Positions 8,716 to 20,455 are shown, counted from the stretch's first letter. The stretch: 42,434 bases of DNA from Acidobacteriota bacterium (GCA_021792795.1 JAJYUB010000030.1:1-42434), one strand, 5' to 3'. Program-made: numbers and translations. Notes: generated by a model not told the origin, from the letters alone.

Positions 8716-8928
8716 ATGATGACAGCCAATCCAGAAAAAACGGACGAGAATGTCGGCGCGGATTCGACCGCGACCTCCGTAGCAGAGCCCCATCGCAAGA
8801 TTGATCGCTAGGTGTCCGCCGGAACCGAAAATTCCCTGGGAGCGGAGGGCATCCGGGATGGCCGCCCCGCCACCAAAAGCAACGTGGTGGAGGCAATCGA
8901 CGAGATGGGGCTAGGTACGTCCAGATGA
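8716..8928 (+). pseudogene. Small reading frame interrupted by an in-frame amber codon
   Basis: An ATG at 8716 follows a strong AGGAG-type ribosome site and opens 31 codons ending in TAG at 8809-8811. The same frame continues for 38 more codons to TGA at 8926-8928, with protein-like content (EGIRDGRPATKSNVVEAIDE). Either this was a ~70-residue hydrophilic protein now broken by a nonsense mutation, or only the first 31 codons are translated, or a second protein starts at the GTG directly after the amber codon. I do not recognise the family. The stretch from 8929 to the hsp20 start holds no other gene. Confidence 0.35.
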
Positions 8929-8967
8929 GTTCGCGACTAGCCTCTATTATTTCAATGAGTTACAGTA

Positions 8968-9030
8968 GAATTAAATATGATATAAATACGCTCATATAAT
9001 CTTCCTGCTTATGCTATAGTATTTCTAGAA
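8968..9030 (+). promoter_or_regulatory. AT-rich putative promoter region of hsp20
   Basis: This is a sharply AT-rich stretch in an otherwise GC-rich window, holding a TATAAT hexamer at 8995-9000 and a TATAGTAT at 9015-9022, about 80-100 bp before the hsp20 start. No good -35 box, CIRCE element or sigma-32 signature was found, so the regulator of heat induction is unknown. Confidence 0.3.
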
Positions 9031-9100
9031 GCCTGACTGGGCTGCATAATCTCGCCCACCAGCTTCCATCTATTTCATCGATCTGTGTAGGAGGAATTTC

Positions 9101-9610
9101 ATGGCGATCACTCGTTGGACACCGTTTCAAGACATGTACGCGCTTCAGAACCGGCTCAGTTCTCTGTTGCGGGAGATTGACGACCGGGGAGGGGATGAAT
9201 CCCTCGCGTCGAGCGCATTCGTTCCGCCCGTCGACATCTATGAAGATGCCAACCACATTGTGCTCAAGCTCGAGGTCCCCGGCATGAAACTGGAGGACTT
9301 CGACATTCAACTGGAGAACAACGCGCTGACCGTCCGCGGCGAGCGCCGCTTCGAGAAGGAAACCAAGGAAGAGAACTACCATCGCGTGGAGCGTCGCTAT
9401 GGCAGCTTTGCCCGCGTGTTCACACTACCGAATACGCTGGACCAGGAGAGCGTCAAGGCGCATTACGATGCCGGCGTTTTAAAGGTCGAGCTGGGCAAGC
9501 GCGCCGAAGCCAAGCCGAAACAGATTAAAGTTTCGGTCAGCGGAGCGACTGCCGGCGGCGGCCCGAAAACCGTCGAGTCGAAGTCGACGGAATCGAAACC
9601 CGCTGCATAA
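9101..9610 (+). CDS. Hsp20/alpha-crystallin small heat-shock protein
   Basis: The 169-residue protein begins with the common bacterial Hsp20 N-terminus (ITRWTPFQDMYALQNRL). The alpha-crystallin domain spans ~42-140, with PPVDIYEDANHIVLKLEVPG, NNALTVRGERRFEKE and the consensus A-x-x-x-x-G-V-L motif as AHYDAGVL. The C-terminal tail is rich in Ser, Lys and Glu and ends ESKSTESKPAA. It is an ATP-independent holdase in the cytosol that keeps unfolding clients soluble for ClpB/DnaK, which fits clpB lying ~360 bp downstream on the same strand. The start is fixed by an AGGAGG ribosome site 7-8 bases before the ATG. Confidence 0.92.
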   Translation: MAITRWTPFQDMYALQNRLSSLLREIDDRGGDESLASSAFVPPVDIYEDANHIVLKLEVPGMKLEDFDIQLENNALTVRGERRFEKETKEENYHRVERRYGSFARVFTLPNTLDQESVKAHYDAGVLKVELGKRAEAKPKQIKVSVSGATAGGGPKTVESKSTESKPAA

Positions 9611-9795
9611 TAGCTTCGTACCCATCCTGACCGCAAACACGCGATTGGGGGTGCCCATATCCTACCTGAATGAAGTTGAGGGGTCGGGATGACAGATTGG
9701 GGCGGGCGGATCGCAGAAAGCGCGGCCCCTGCCCTGTTTTCTCCATCCACATATAGATAATGGATATAAAGTTTGTGCAGCTATTTGCTGTAGAG

Positions 9796-9842
9796 AGTCA
9801 TTCTGAACGGAGGTCGACGTTGCGACCGAAGTGAAGAATCCA
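9796..9842 (+). repeat. Dispersed repeat, TCATTCTGA...GAAGAATCC type, copy 1
   Basis: The sequence AGTCATTCTGAACGGAGGTC leads into a GAAGTGAAGAATCC end. A second, shorter copy with the same ends is at 14175-14209. Both lie in gaps near clpB and neither is coding. The rest of the 9611-9967 gap shows no gene. Confidence 0.55.
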
Positions 9843-9967
9843 GACAATATGCGCATGGTAAACGCAGCCGCCACTTTCAAAATGACTCATCTCATTTTTT
9901 GAATAGATCAGTAATCCTTATAGATTGGGTTGATTCCGAAAGTTCACACGAAAGCAGAACCACGACT

Positions 9968-12598
<2,631 letters not shown>

Positions 12599-12611
12599 GG
12601 CATTCATTGAT

Positions 12612-13649
12612 TCAATTGCTCACGCCCTTAAGGACGCCGATGGATGTGCCCGAAGAGACGTAAACGAGGTTCGTTGCATTATTCACAGCCACCCCGTAGG
12701 AACTCGGTGAAACGTCAAGAGTGCTCGAAACGGCATTGGATGTGCCGTCAATGGCGGAAATTGTGTTGTCTGAACTATTGACGACGTAAATCACATTCGT
12801 AGTCTGGTCGACAGCGATATCGGACGGGTAATTTCCAACGGCGATTGCGGCCACCAACTTATTTGTCGCTCCATTGAAAACAGAGACCGTGTTGAGGTGG
12901 TCCGCAACATAGACCATATTTTGGGCCGTATCCACATCCAGTGCGACGGGTATTAATGGATTGCCCACGGAGTTGACTCCGATTCCGAGAGTTTGAGTGA
13001 CAGTGTTGCTGGAACCGTCGATTACAAAAAGAGCGTTGGCGTTACTGCTCACAACATAAACCAGGTTGGTTGCCGGATTTACTTTGATGGCGGCGGGGCT
13101 CGCGGCCAGCGCAATCGTGGCCGTCACCGTGTTGGAAGCCCCGTTGACCACGGAGATTGAACTGTCTCCAGAGTTGGCAACGTACACCAGGTTCGTCGTT
13201 GGATTCACGCTGACGCTGACTGGGTCCTGCCCAACCGCAACGGCGGCAACCACGGTATTCGATGAGGCATTGACCGCCGAGACCGTATTGCTTTGACTGT
13301 TGGCGACATAAAACAATCCGGTCGCAGCATTGGAATCGACACTGATGGGGAGACTCCCGACCGCAACCGTGGATGCCAAAGTATTGCTCGAACCATTGAT
13401 GAAGGACACAGAATTGCTTCCCTGATTGACGACGCCGATGAGATTCGATGCGGAATCGACAGCGATTGGTAGAGCAGATCTTCCGGTTGCCTGGATGGTA
13501 GCTGCATAGTTCGGTGCGGCGGTACTGGCGCCTGTTCCTAACCCTTTTTGTCCGCCGCCGCCGACGCCGCAGCCGACGACGGGGCCCAAAGCTAATCCAA
13601 GAAAGAGGACTGGAGCAAACTTGAGGAAGAAAAGATCGGCAGCGTTCAT
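12612..13649 (-). CDS. YVTN-family beta-propeller lipoprotein
   Basis: About 345 residues when started at the ATG at 13649, which has a GGAG ribosome site; the longer open frame to 14066 is antisense to the duplicated clpB end and is not credible. The N-terminus is a signal peptide with a lipobox-like VVGC followed by a Gly-rich stretch. The remainder is about seven ~42-residue repeats with the pattern VNPTTNLVYVAN-SGDSSISVVNGASN-TVTATI, typical of YVTN/NHL-like beta-propellers. Such proteins are surface or periplasmic and usually of unknown function. The gene is convergent with clpB, with 13 bp between the stops, and lies inside the segment bounded by the two clpB-end repeats. Confidence 0.85.
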   Translation of the reverse strand: MNAADLFFLKFAPVLFLGLALGPVVGCGVGGGGQKGLGTGASTAAPNYAATIQATGRSALPIAVDSASNLIGVVNQGSNSVSFINGSSNTLASTVAVGSLPISVDSNAATGLFYVANSQSNTVSAVNASSNTVVAAVAVGQDPVSVSVNPTTNLVYVANSGDSSISVVNGASNTVTATIALAASPAAIKVNPATNLVYVVSSNANALFVIDGSSNTVTQTLGIGVNSVGNPLIPVALDVDTAQNMVYVADHLNTVSVFNGATNKLVAAIAVGNYPSDIAVDQTTNVIYVVNSSDNTISAIDGTSNAVSSTLDVSPSSYGVAVNNATNLVYVSSGTSIGVLKGVSN

Positions 13650-13920
13650 AAAAATCTCCACAATCGGTTGCGGTATCTCAAGAAGTCGGCAATCTACTGG
13701 ATCGCCGTCACGCTTGGCGGGGGATGGACACTTGCGGTCCATGTCGACCGAAATGATGGTGCGGAATTCGCGTTTCTCGACAGATATGCCAATCGTTGGG
13801 TAAAGTGTATCGCACAAGCGGGCGCATTTGGCAGTGCGGTATGACTGTCGGCAATTTTGCTGGATGTGAGTCTCAACTGACATGCGTGTATATCTTTGAT
13901 GTATTAGACTTGTCTGCTCT

Positions 13921-13947
13921 GCTGGGGGATGCGGTGCATCCCCCAGC
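13921..13947. repeat. 12-bp inverted repeat (stem-loop) close to the second clpB-end repeat
   Basis: GCTGGGGGATGC at 13921-13932 is the reverse complement of 13936-13947, with a 3-base loop. It lies 29 bases before repeat R2, upstream of the beta-propeller gene. No T-run follows on either strand, so it is not an obvious terminator. The rest of the 13650-13975 gap shows no gene. Confidence 0.6.
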
Positions 13948-13975
13948 CCCGCTAAAAGCGCATATGGATATGTAC

Positions 13976-14117
13976 ACGCCTGATCCAGGACCCGCTGGCC
14001 ATCAAGATCCTCGACGGCGAAGTGGTCCATGGCGACCACGTCCTGCTCGATGACGACCCTCTGCACAACCGCCTGGAGATCGAAATCCTCGCCCGCACAG
14101 AAGTGAATCTGGGGTGA
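13976..14117 (+). pseudogene. Direct repeat R2: detached second copy of the clpB 3' end
   Basis: This encodes a copy of the last ClpB residues ([20 protein letters not shown] ... ARTEVNLG, then TGA) with about five nucleotide changes from 12457-12598, four of which change residues or lie in variable positions. It has no start codon and no AAA domain, so it is not a working gene. It marks either a tandem duplication followed by loss, or an insertion that displaced the old clpB end and supplied a new one. Confidence 0.9.
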
Positions 14118-14174
14118 AGAAGAATCCCAGGTATCAGAGTGGATTGTTGGTGAATGCAGCGGACGTTAAAAAAG

Positions 14175-14209
14175 AGTCATTCTGAGCGGAGCGGAGTGAA
14201 GAATCCGGA
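14175..14209 (+). repeat. Dispersed repeat, TCATTCTGA...GAAGAATCC type, copy 2
   Basis: This shares AGTCATTCTGA, CGGA and GTGAAGAATCC with the copy at 9796-9842, but the centre is shorter. Non-coding. Confidence 0.55.
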
Positions 14210-14291
14210 GAACATTGCCTTGCGTTGAGTTGCCAGCACCATCTGCCGATAGAAAGTCCCTTATGGGCCAAAGCCCCATGGATTCTTCAAC

Positions 14292-14355
14292 CGTTTACGG
14301 CACCCTTCAACTGCTCTCAGGGTAGACTCTTGAAGCCGTGCCTGATACAAACCGG
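14292..14355 (-). repeat. Dispersed palindromic repeat, copy B (inverted relative to copy A)
   Basis: Read on the minus strand it starts CCGGTTTGTATCAGG-CACGG and ends GGTGCCGTAAACGG, matching 6552-6617 at about 85% by eye. It lies in the 14118-14386 gap downstream of trmJ-like, which contains no gene. Confidence 0.65.
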
Positions 14356-14386
14356 ACTTCATCCGTTACGGATAGGAAACTCGCTT

Positions 14387-15133
14387 CTAGTTTTTCGTTC
14401 GGAGCTTCCAGAGGATTTGGCGGAGGATGCCGAGCCAGGTGGAGGCGTCGTCTGAAGAGAGGCGCATACGCCGGACCATGAGCCGGATGATTTCTTCACG
14501 GGGCCCGTTCGATTTCGCGCCGATGTATTCGCTGGCGCGGAGTGTCTCGATCAGCAACGCGGTGACGCGCTCCGCTTCCTGCGCGGACGCGGGCGGCATT
14601 TCCGGGGATCGGGAAGGGACGGCGGTTTCGCGGGCGATTTCATACAGGCAGACGGCGACGGCATGGCCCAGGTTCATGGAGGGTTGTTCTTCGCTGGTGG
14701 GAATGTGCATCAGCCAGTGGCAATGGCTGAGGTCGTCGTTCGACAAGCCGAACTTCTCCGAGCCGAACAGGATTGCGACGCGCGAACGATCGGCTGCCGG
14801 CGTGTGCAGTTCTTGCAGAATCGACGCTGCTCCGTCCTTCAGAAATTTGACGGGATGTTGGGGCTGTCGATGTCCGATGGCGGTGGCGCCGACAACCAGC
14901 GTGCAATCTGCAACGGCATCGGCGACGGATTGAAATTCTTCCGCATGGGCGAGCACGGCGGAGGCGCCCACGGCGGAGCGGGCCTCGCGAAAGGCAAGCT
15001 GGTAGGGATGCACGACGCGCAGGCGATGAAAGCCGAAGTTGCACATGGCGCGCGCAACCGCCCCGATGTTGAGGGGGTTTCGCGTGGAGATGAGGACAAC
15101 GCAAAGACGGTCTGGATCCAAGAGGCTGGGCAC
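14387..15133 (-). CDS. TrmJ/TrmH-family RNA 2'-O-methyltransferase
   Basis: The 248-residue protein starts at a GTG at 15133. It is a SPOUT methyltransferase: LISTRNPLNIGAVARAMCNF at the N-terminus, VVGATAIG, then the knot motifs ILFGSEKFGLSNDDL (~120-134) and HIPTSEEQPSMNLGHAVAVC (~142-161). The C-terminal helix-rich extension (~185-248) is as in TrmJ, which methylates the 2'-OH of nucleotide 32 in tRNA; target assignment within the SpoU class is uncertain. It lies 11 bp after the ROK gene on the same strand and is probably co-transcribed with it. Confidence 0.85.
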   Translation of the reverse strand: MPSLLDPDRLCVVLISTRNPLNIGAVARAMCNFGFHRLRVVHPYQLAFREARSAVGASAVLAHAEEFQSVADAVADCTLVVGATAIGHRQPQHPVKFLKDGAASILQELHTPAADRSRVAILFGSEKFGLSNDDLSHCHWLMHIPTSEEQPSMNLGHAVAVCLYEIARETAVPSRSPEMPPASAQEAERVTALLIETLRASEYIGAKSNGPREEIIRLMVRRMRLSSDDASTWLGILRQILWKLRTKN

Positions 15134-15144
15134 GAAGCCCTATT

Positions 15145-16134
15145 TTAGAACGCGGAACGGGTCGCCACGGCCACGGCGGGAATCGCGTTGGCGTCGGAAA
15201 TCACATCGGTGAGCGAAGGAACCGCACCCAGCAGTCCCGCGTGGTTGCCTAAGGCAGCCGGCAGAATTCTGACAGGTCCGCTGGGCGTCCAGGAATACTT
15301 GCCGGCATAGTCGCGGATGTAGGGAAGAATGATATCGCCGCTGCGCATGACGCCTCCGCCAATGACAACCATCTCCGGACCGTAGGCATGGATGAGGCCG
15401 ACCGTTCCGCAGGCCCAGACATGCATGCAGCGATCGCGAACGGCTGTGGCGACGGGGTCTCCCTCGCGGGCGAGTGCAAACAGAGCGCGGAAGTCGATGC
15501 GTTCGACGGTGGCGAGGCGGCTGCGTTCAAACCCAGGCCATTCCCTTGCGATCAGCGGCAAGGCCCATCCGGAGGCCTCCGCTTCCATGCAGCCAAAACC
15601 GCCGCAGGTGCATTTTCTGCCGGTAAATAAGGCGGGAATGTGGCCGCCGAGGCAGCCGCCCTGCACCTGTTTGGTGCGGTAGACTTTGCCGCCGGCCATG
15701 GCTGCCCCGCCGATGCCGGTGCCGAGCGTGATCATCACGACATCGTCCGCGCCTTTCGCCGCGCCGGCGTACCATTCGCCCAGCAGGGCCATGCGGGCGT
15801 CGTTTTCTATCGTGAACGGCAGAGAAAATTCTGCGCGGCACCAGGCGGGAAGGTCGATTCCAGGGGAATCCTCGAATTTGCCGTTGGTGGAGAGCACGCG
15901 GCCAGTCGTGCGGTCCACCATGGCCGCGCAGCCCATGGCGACACCGATGCAGTCTTCGACAGGAATTTTGAGCTTCGCAAGCATGTCGTAGACGATGGTT
16001 TTGAACAGCGGCAGGAGTGGGCGGAGTTCTGCGCCGGGATCGACGGAGATTTCCCGCGACTGGAGGATGGCGTCGTCTTCCACCACTGCAAGGGTGACGT
16101 GGGAGCCGCCGAGATCAAGGGAAATGGCTTTCAT
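15145..16134 (-). CDS. ROK-family sugar kinase-like protein
   Basis: The 329-residue protein shows the ROK fold: an N-terminal phosphate motif (SLDLGGSHVTLAVV), catalytic Asp in ENDARMALLGEW (D112), glycine-rich LGTGIGGAAMAGG (~137-149), and the zinc site formed by H165 with C175, C177 and C182 in CTCGGFGCMEAEAS. In typical glucokinases the loop reads G-E-x-G-H; here it is CLGGH, so the sugar-contacting Glu three residues before the His appears replaced by Leu. It may therefore phosphorylate a different sugar or be catalytically altered. It is encoded just upstream of the trmJ-like gene with 11 bp between them. Confidence 0.85.
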   Translation of the reverse strand: MKAISLDLGGSHVTLAVVEDDAILQSREISVDPGAELRPLLPLFKTIVYDMLAKLKIPVEDCIGVAMGCAAMVDRTTGRVLSTNGKFEDSPGIDLPAWCRAEFSLPFTIENDARMALLGEWYAGAAKGADDVVMITLGTGIGGAAMAGGKVYRTKQVQGGCLGGHIPALFTGRKCTCGGFGCMEAEASGWALPLIAREWPGFERSRLATVERIDFRALFALAREGDPVATAVRDRCMHVWACGTVGLIHAYGPEMVVIGGGVMRSGDIILPYIRDYAGKYSWTPSGPVRILPAALGNHAGLLGAVPSLTDVISDANAIPAVAVATRSAF

Positions 16135-16135
16135 A

Positions 16136-16414
16136 GAGTACCTGGAGTGGTGAGTCGAAAGTTCGTTGCAGTCAACCTCAGCGTTGGTTCCGCTGCAGGC
16201 CGAAGAAGATGCAGTCCCTCCGCCTCGGTCGCCGCAGCGACCTCTGGCCGGAATGACAAATGTATGTGGTGCATTTAAGACTCACCATACTGGAGGCGAA
16301 ATTGAGCAAAAACCCGGAATGTTCAGAATACTTGAAATCTAGACGACTGAGGTGGGCGGAAGGTTGCAGTTGGGAACGTTATTCGCGCAGGAGATTTCAA
16401 TTGTCTGGCGCGGC
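16136..16414. other. Intergenic region with a possible palindromic repeat
   Basis: No gene is seen. A stretch at 16223-16259 (GGTCGCCGCAGCGACC with flanks and GGAATGAC) forms an imperfect palindrome and resembles the GTCGC..GCGAC core of the hairpin at 6456-6491. It presumably also contains the promoter of the ROK/trmJ-like pair, which I could not pinpoint. Confidence 0.35.
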
Positions 16415-16449
16415 AAGAAAATGCCGGGAACCCGTGGGGATTCCCGGCA
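16415..16449 (-). terminator. Intrinsic terminator after the TonB-dependent receptor gene
   Basis: On the minus strand, TGCCGGGAA (16441-16449) pairs with TTCCCGGCA (16422-16430) and is followed by TTTTCTT. It lies 16 bp past the receptor stop codon, in the right orientation. Confidence 0.8.
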
Positions 16450-16464
16450 GTGGTGGAGGGTGTT

Positions 16465-19400
16465 TTAGAAATCGTAGCGCAGGGAGAATTGCTGTTTGCG
16501 GCTCTGGACCAGTTCCGAGCTATAGATTCCGAAGCCGGCTCCGCTGGTGACCTGGGTGTTCAGGCCACCCAGGCTGCTGACTGGACTGGTGTCGAAGCGG
16601 GAGGAGTTGGTCACGTTGAAGACCTCCCAGGCGAAACGGAGAGTCTGGTCACGATAGACCTTCCATATCTTCGCCAAGCTCGAATCCTGTTCGAAATAGC
16701 CGTCGCCGCGGAAATTATTACGGTTCCCAGCTTCGCCCGGATATGGATAGCGCAAAGGGAAGCCGGTCCCGATGCCATTATTCAGGGCGTTCGGATTGTC
16801 AAACACCTGCGGCAAGCCGCCGGATACCAAATGCTTGCGTATCTTAATCGGACCGGTCTGTACGGCAAGGCCCGCGAACTGGTAATTCGTTGAATAGCTG
16901 AGAGGAGGAGCGATGCTGAAGGGCAATCCGCTCGAGAAGCGGGTGATGCCGGAGAGCGTCCATCCTCCGATGAGAGCGTTGACCACTCCGTTGGACTCGG
17001 CGCCATAGCGCATGCCGCGGCCAAAGGGAAGCTGATAAATGAAATCGCCGGTCAGCAAGTGACGTGTATCGAAATCGGAGACGCCGCGATTCAGCTTGGG
17101 GTTGAAGGAGTTGATGATTGCGCTGAAGCCAGTCCCACTCAGTTCGTTAACCCGCTCTGTGTCCGAGCCGAGATCGATCGAATTGGAGAGGGTGTAGCTG
17201 AAGTTGAACGCGAGGCCGGAGCTGGTGACTCTGCGTGCGGTCAACTGGAGGGAGTTATAACTGCTTGTCCCGATGGAGGACCAGGCATAGAGCGACGAAA
17301 ATTGCCGCTGGAAGTAGCGTGTTGTGACATTCCCGTTGGCATCCTCAAATGGTCCGCATCCGAGGCCTCCGTTGTTTGGGTCGCAATATGCGTCCAGTAC
17401 GGCGAGCGCAAAGGAGTCATTTCCGACTTGGCCAATGCCGGGTGTATTCCAGAGGTTGGTATAGATGTTCTGGGTTGCGCTCTGGCCGTTGGTCGCCAGA
17501 TAGGGAAACATATTCTCCCAGTATGGAATCGGCTGCACGGTGGTTGCGCCGGCCTGGGTGGCAATGGACAAAAGTTTGCCCGCCTCAAAGTAATCCATGC
17601 CTGATTTTGGATCGACCAGATCGAGCGGCTCGGCTAGGTCCAATTGCTGAAGCAGGTGCCGGCCGAAGGTGCCGACGTAGTCCGCTTCGAAGGAGAATCC
17701 ATGGGGAATTTCCCGTTGAACGGAGAAGTCGTACGCAATTGTGTAGGGCGTCTTGATTTTGCTGTCGACGCCCCACGTAATGGCTAGGCCGCAATTCAAA
17801 TTCGTAGGCGGCGTATATGGATACGTGATAGTGGTTGGCAAACCGCATCCGACCGCGGGAGGGACGTTGGTAAGACTGGTAAAGCGCGGTGCATTGTCCA
17901 CCGAATATTGACCGGCTGGATTGGTGATCGAGGTGGTCAGGCCGAAGGAGCCGAGCTGGGAGAAGGTGTCGACAATGCCTTCACCAAAATGGTCATAGTA
18001 CATGCCGGCGCCCACGCGGATGGAAGTCTTGTTGTCCGGAGCGACGACCAAAGCCAGGCGCGGCGCGAAGTTTGTGTACTGCATGGGCCAGTAGGAGGGC
18101 TTTCCATTGGCCTTGCCGGAAGGCGCGAATGAAAGATCGGGCTGGTCGGTAATGCCCTTGGCTGCCTGAGCAGCGCGAGTTACAAACCACTGGTGGGTGT
18201 CGACGGTTGGCTGGACCTGCTGGCCATGGGTTTCATAGGGTGGCTGCAACAACACTTGGCGGATGCCAAAGGTCAAGGTCGCATTCGGGTAGATTTTCCA
18301 CTGGTCCTCGACGTACCACTCGAACTCCTTGGAGTAGTAGTTAAAAGCGATCGGCGTGCCCGCCGCATATTCGTTTCCAGTTTTTCCGCCCGGTTGAACG
18401 TTGAAGTTATATTGTCCTTGCTCGAATGCGAGCACGCCGGCCATCATGCCCACTTCCTCGCTGTAGGTAGTGGCATCGCCGGAGTCGACTGGGGGCTGGC
18501 CGAATGCGCCGGGATCCAGACTGCCTCCCGTTCCCGCAATCGCTCCTCCGGTGTCCAGCCATTGGATATTGCCGTCGGCGTAACCATAGGAGAAGGCATC
18601 GGAATCTGAATAGTTGGTGATGAGGCGCAGATCCACGCCATAAGTTATGGTGTGGTTTCCATGGGTCCAGCTCATGTTGTCGATAAAGTTCTGCACTGGC
18701 ACGTGGACAATGGTGGTGCAGGTTTCAGCGGTCGGGGTAGAGAGGGTGCGAAAGAACTGAACGTATGCTCCGCAGTCGGTTCCCACCTGGCTATAGCCCT
18801 CGCGGATATAACCGTAGCGAAAATCGTTGACCATGTTGTTGGTAATTTCCCAGGTATCGCCCGCGCCCAGTCCCTTGGTATTGTCGCGAACGACAAATGC
18901 CGGCGGTTGACCAGGGAACTGGACCGGGTCAGCGGTGGTGTCGTCCTGCAGATTGCCGCGGAAGAAAAGCTGGTGATGGGGCACCGGGTCCCAATCCAGA
19001 CGGACGATGCTGGTGTTCAGGTTCTCCGGGTTGGGCGAGGAGAAACTGTAGGAGCCGAGATTCAAGCCATCGCCCAGCGCCGCTCCGTTGGCGATTGGAT
19101 ACAACTTCAACATTGTGAGGATATTGGGGTCGACTCCCGGACCCCAGGGGCAGGTGCCATTGCCTGAGCACAGCGGGTCGGTGGCAGCGATTTCTTGCGG
19201 GGTCTGGATAACGTTGACACCGCCGCTCTGGTAAATGATGTTGCCCGTGTCCAGTGAGGCGGTGGGGGTCTCGCGCTGGATCTGCGCATTTTCGCGAATG
19301 TGGGAGGCTTCGTAATTGCCGAAGAAGAAGAGCTTTTGCTTCTTGATGGGGCCACCCAGATCAGCCCCATAGATGTTGCGGATGTACTTGCCGGGAATAT

Positions 19401-20250
19401 TCGGGAGTCCACTGGACAGCTCGGCGTTCTTGTTGAACCAGTTGTTGGCGGCGGTATCTGTGTTGCGGTTGTACTCATACGCCGCGCCATGGAATTGGTC
19501 GGTGCCGCTTTTGGTGACAAGGTTGACTTGCGCGCCGGCGGCGCGGCCCTGGTCGGAATTCGCCAGGCCGGTGGTGACGCGAAACTCGTCAATGGAATCC
19601 AGCGTCTCGCGCAGGACCCCAGTGAAGGCATAGCCGCTGCGTTGGTTGTTGTCGTCCAGGCCGTCCATGGTGATATTGTCCTGGTCAGAGCGGACGCCGT
19701 TGACGGAGCCGGTGCGGCTGTCGGTAACTGCATCGATTTTGTGACCGAGGTATAAAACACCGGGTTGCAGACTGAGCAGATCGGGAACGTTGCGGTCAAT
19801 CATCGGCAAGGACTCGATGGTGCGATTGCCGATTGCATTGCCAAGGGACGCGTCGGTGGTGTTGAGGGTTTCCGTTTCCGCGGACACGTTGACGGTTTGC
19901 GCGAGGGCCTGCACGGACATTTTGAAGGGGATGGTGGCCGGCTTGCTGACCAGCAACTCGCCCACCTTGCTTTGATCGGCAAAACCTTTGGCACTGATGG
20001 TGGCCGTCCACGTTCCAGGCTCAAGTTGGGAGAACTGGTATTCGCCGCGCGCATTGGTTGTTGTGGTCAAGGTTTGACCGGTCGAAGTGCGGGTAATGGT
20101 CACGGATGCTCCCGGCAGGACGCTGCCGCTGGGATCCGTGACGACGCCGTTGAGCGAGGTTGTTGCCTGTTGCGCCAACGATGCGATTGGAAGAAAGAAA
20201 AACGCCGTCGCCACGACGGCCAAGATGGCCGCGAAGATTTGCTTTTTCAT
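16465..20250 (-). CDS. Oar-like TonB-dependent outer-membrane receptor
   Basis: About 1261 residues from the ATG at 20250, which is preceded by GGGAGGGTAGGG and begins a signal peptide (MKKQIFAAILAVVATAFFFL); the longer frame to 20484 is not needed. The mature N-terminus is a carboxypeptidase-regulatory-like domain (LNGVVTDPSGSVLPGASVTI, ~35-115), then a plug domain (~130-250, with SVNGVRSDQDNITMDGLDDN) and a large beta-barrel ending in Phe (FSLRYDF). Such receptors are abundant in Acidobacteriota and import or bind glycans or other large ligands using TonB energy. It is divergent from the sugar operon at 20874-24986 and has its own terminator, so the two may be co-regulated. The ligand is inferred only from context. 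Confidence 0.92.
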   Translation of the reverse strand: MKKQIFAAILAVVATAFFFLPIASLAQQATTSLNGVVTDPSGSVLPGASVTITRTSTGQTLTTTTNARGEYQFSQLEPGTWTATISAKGFADQSKVGELLVSKPATIPFKMSVQALAQTVNVSAETETLNTTDASLGNAIGNRTIESLPMIDRNVPDLLSLQPGVLYLGHKIDAVTDSRTGSVNGVRSDQDNITMDGLDDNNQRSGYAFTGVLRETLDSIDEFRVTTGLANSDQGRAAGAQVNLVTKSGTDQFHGAAYEYNRNTDTAANNWFNKNAELSSGLPNIPGKYIRNIYGADLGGPIKKQKLFFFGNYEASHIRENAQIQRETPTASLDTGNIIYQSGGVNVIQTPQEIAATDPLCSGNGTCPWGPGVDPNILTMLKLYPIANGAALGDGLNLGSYSFSSPNPENLNTSIVRLDWDPVPHHQLFFRGNLQDDTTADPVQFPGQPPAFVVRDNTKGLGAGDTWEITNNMVNDFRYGYIREGYSQVGTDCGAYVQFFRTLSTPTAETCTTIVHVPVQNFIDNMSWTHGNHTITYGVDLRLITNYSDSDAFSYGYADGNIQWLDTGGAIAGTGGSLDPGAFGQPPVDSGDATTYSEEVGMMAGVLAFEQGQYNFNVQPGGKTGNEYAAGTPIAFNYYSKEFEWYVEDQWKIYPNATLTFGIRQVLLQPPYETHGQQVQPTVDTHQWFVTRAAQAAKGITDQPDLSFAPSGKANGKPSYWPMQYTNFAPRLALVVAPDNKTSIRVGAGMYYDHFGEGIVDTFSQLGSFGLTTSITNPAGQYSVDNAPRFTSLTNVPPAVGCGLPTTITYPYTPPTNLNCGLAITWGVDSKIKTPYTIAYDFSVQREIPHGFSFEADYVGTFGRHLLQQLDLAEPLDLVDPKSGMDYFEAGKLLSIATQAGATTVQPIPYWENMFPYLATNGQSATQNIYTNLWNTPGIGQVGNDSFALAVLDAYCDPNNGGLGCGPFEDANGNVTTRYFQRQFSSLYAWSSIGTSSYNSLQLTARRVTSSGLAFNFSYTLSNSIDLGSDTERVNELSGTGFSAIINSFNPKLNRGVSDFDTRHLLTGDFIYQLPFGRGMRYGAESNGVVNALIGGWTLSGITRFSSGLPFSIAPPLSYSTNYQFAGLAVQTGPIKIRKHLVSGGLPQVFDNPNALNNGIGTGFPLRYPYPGEAGNRNNFRGDGYFEQDSSLAKIWKVYRDQTLRFAWEVFNVTNSSRFDTSPVSSLGGLNTQVTSGAGFGIYSSELVQSRKQQFSLRYDF

Positions 20251-20455
20251 CCCTACCCTCCCAAAGTACTTGCAAAAAAAATCAGCCGTAAAAAAATTCG
20301 TGAGCGTCGCCAGATGCCGGAAATAACCATACGGTCTGGCTTTGAACCTGTTCGACCTATGTAAGGCGCGTGCAGTGTTGAGGCGGAGAATGTTTTGGTC
20401 TGGTTGGCCGGCCGCAAATTTCTGCCAGTCCCCGACTCCGAGGGGAGTTTTGAAA

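Noticed and set aside
13650-14066. N-terminal extension of the beta-propeller gene
   Set aside because: Its first codons are the antisense of the duplicated clpB end; the start at 13649 has a signal peptide and ribosome site.
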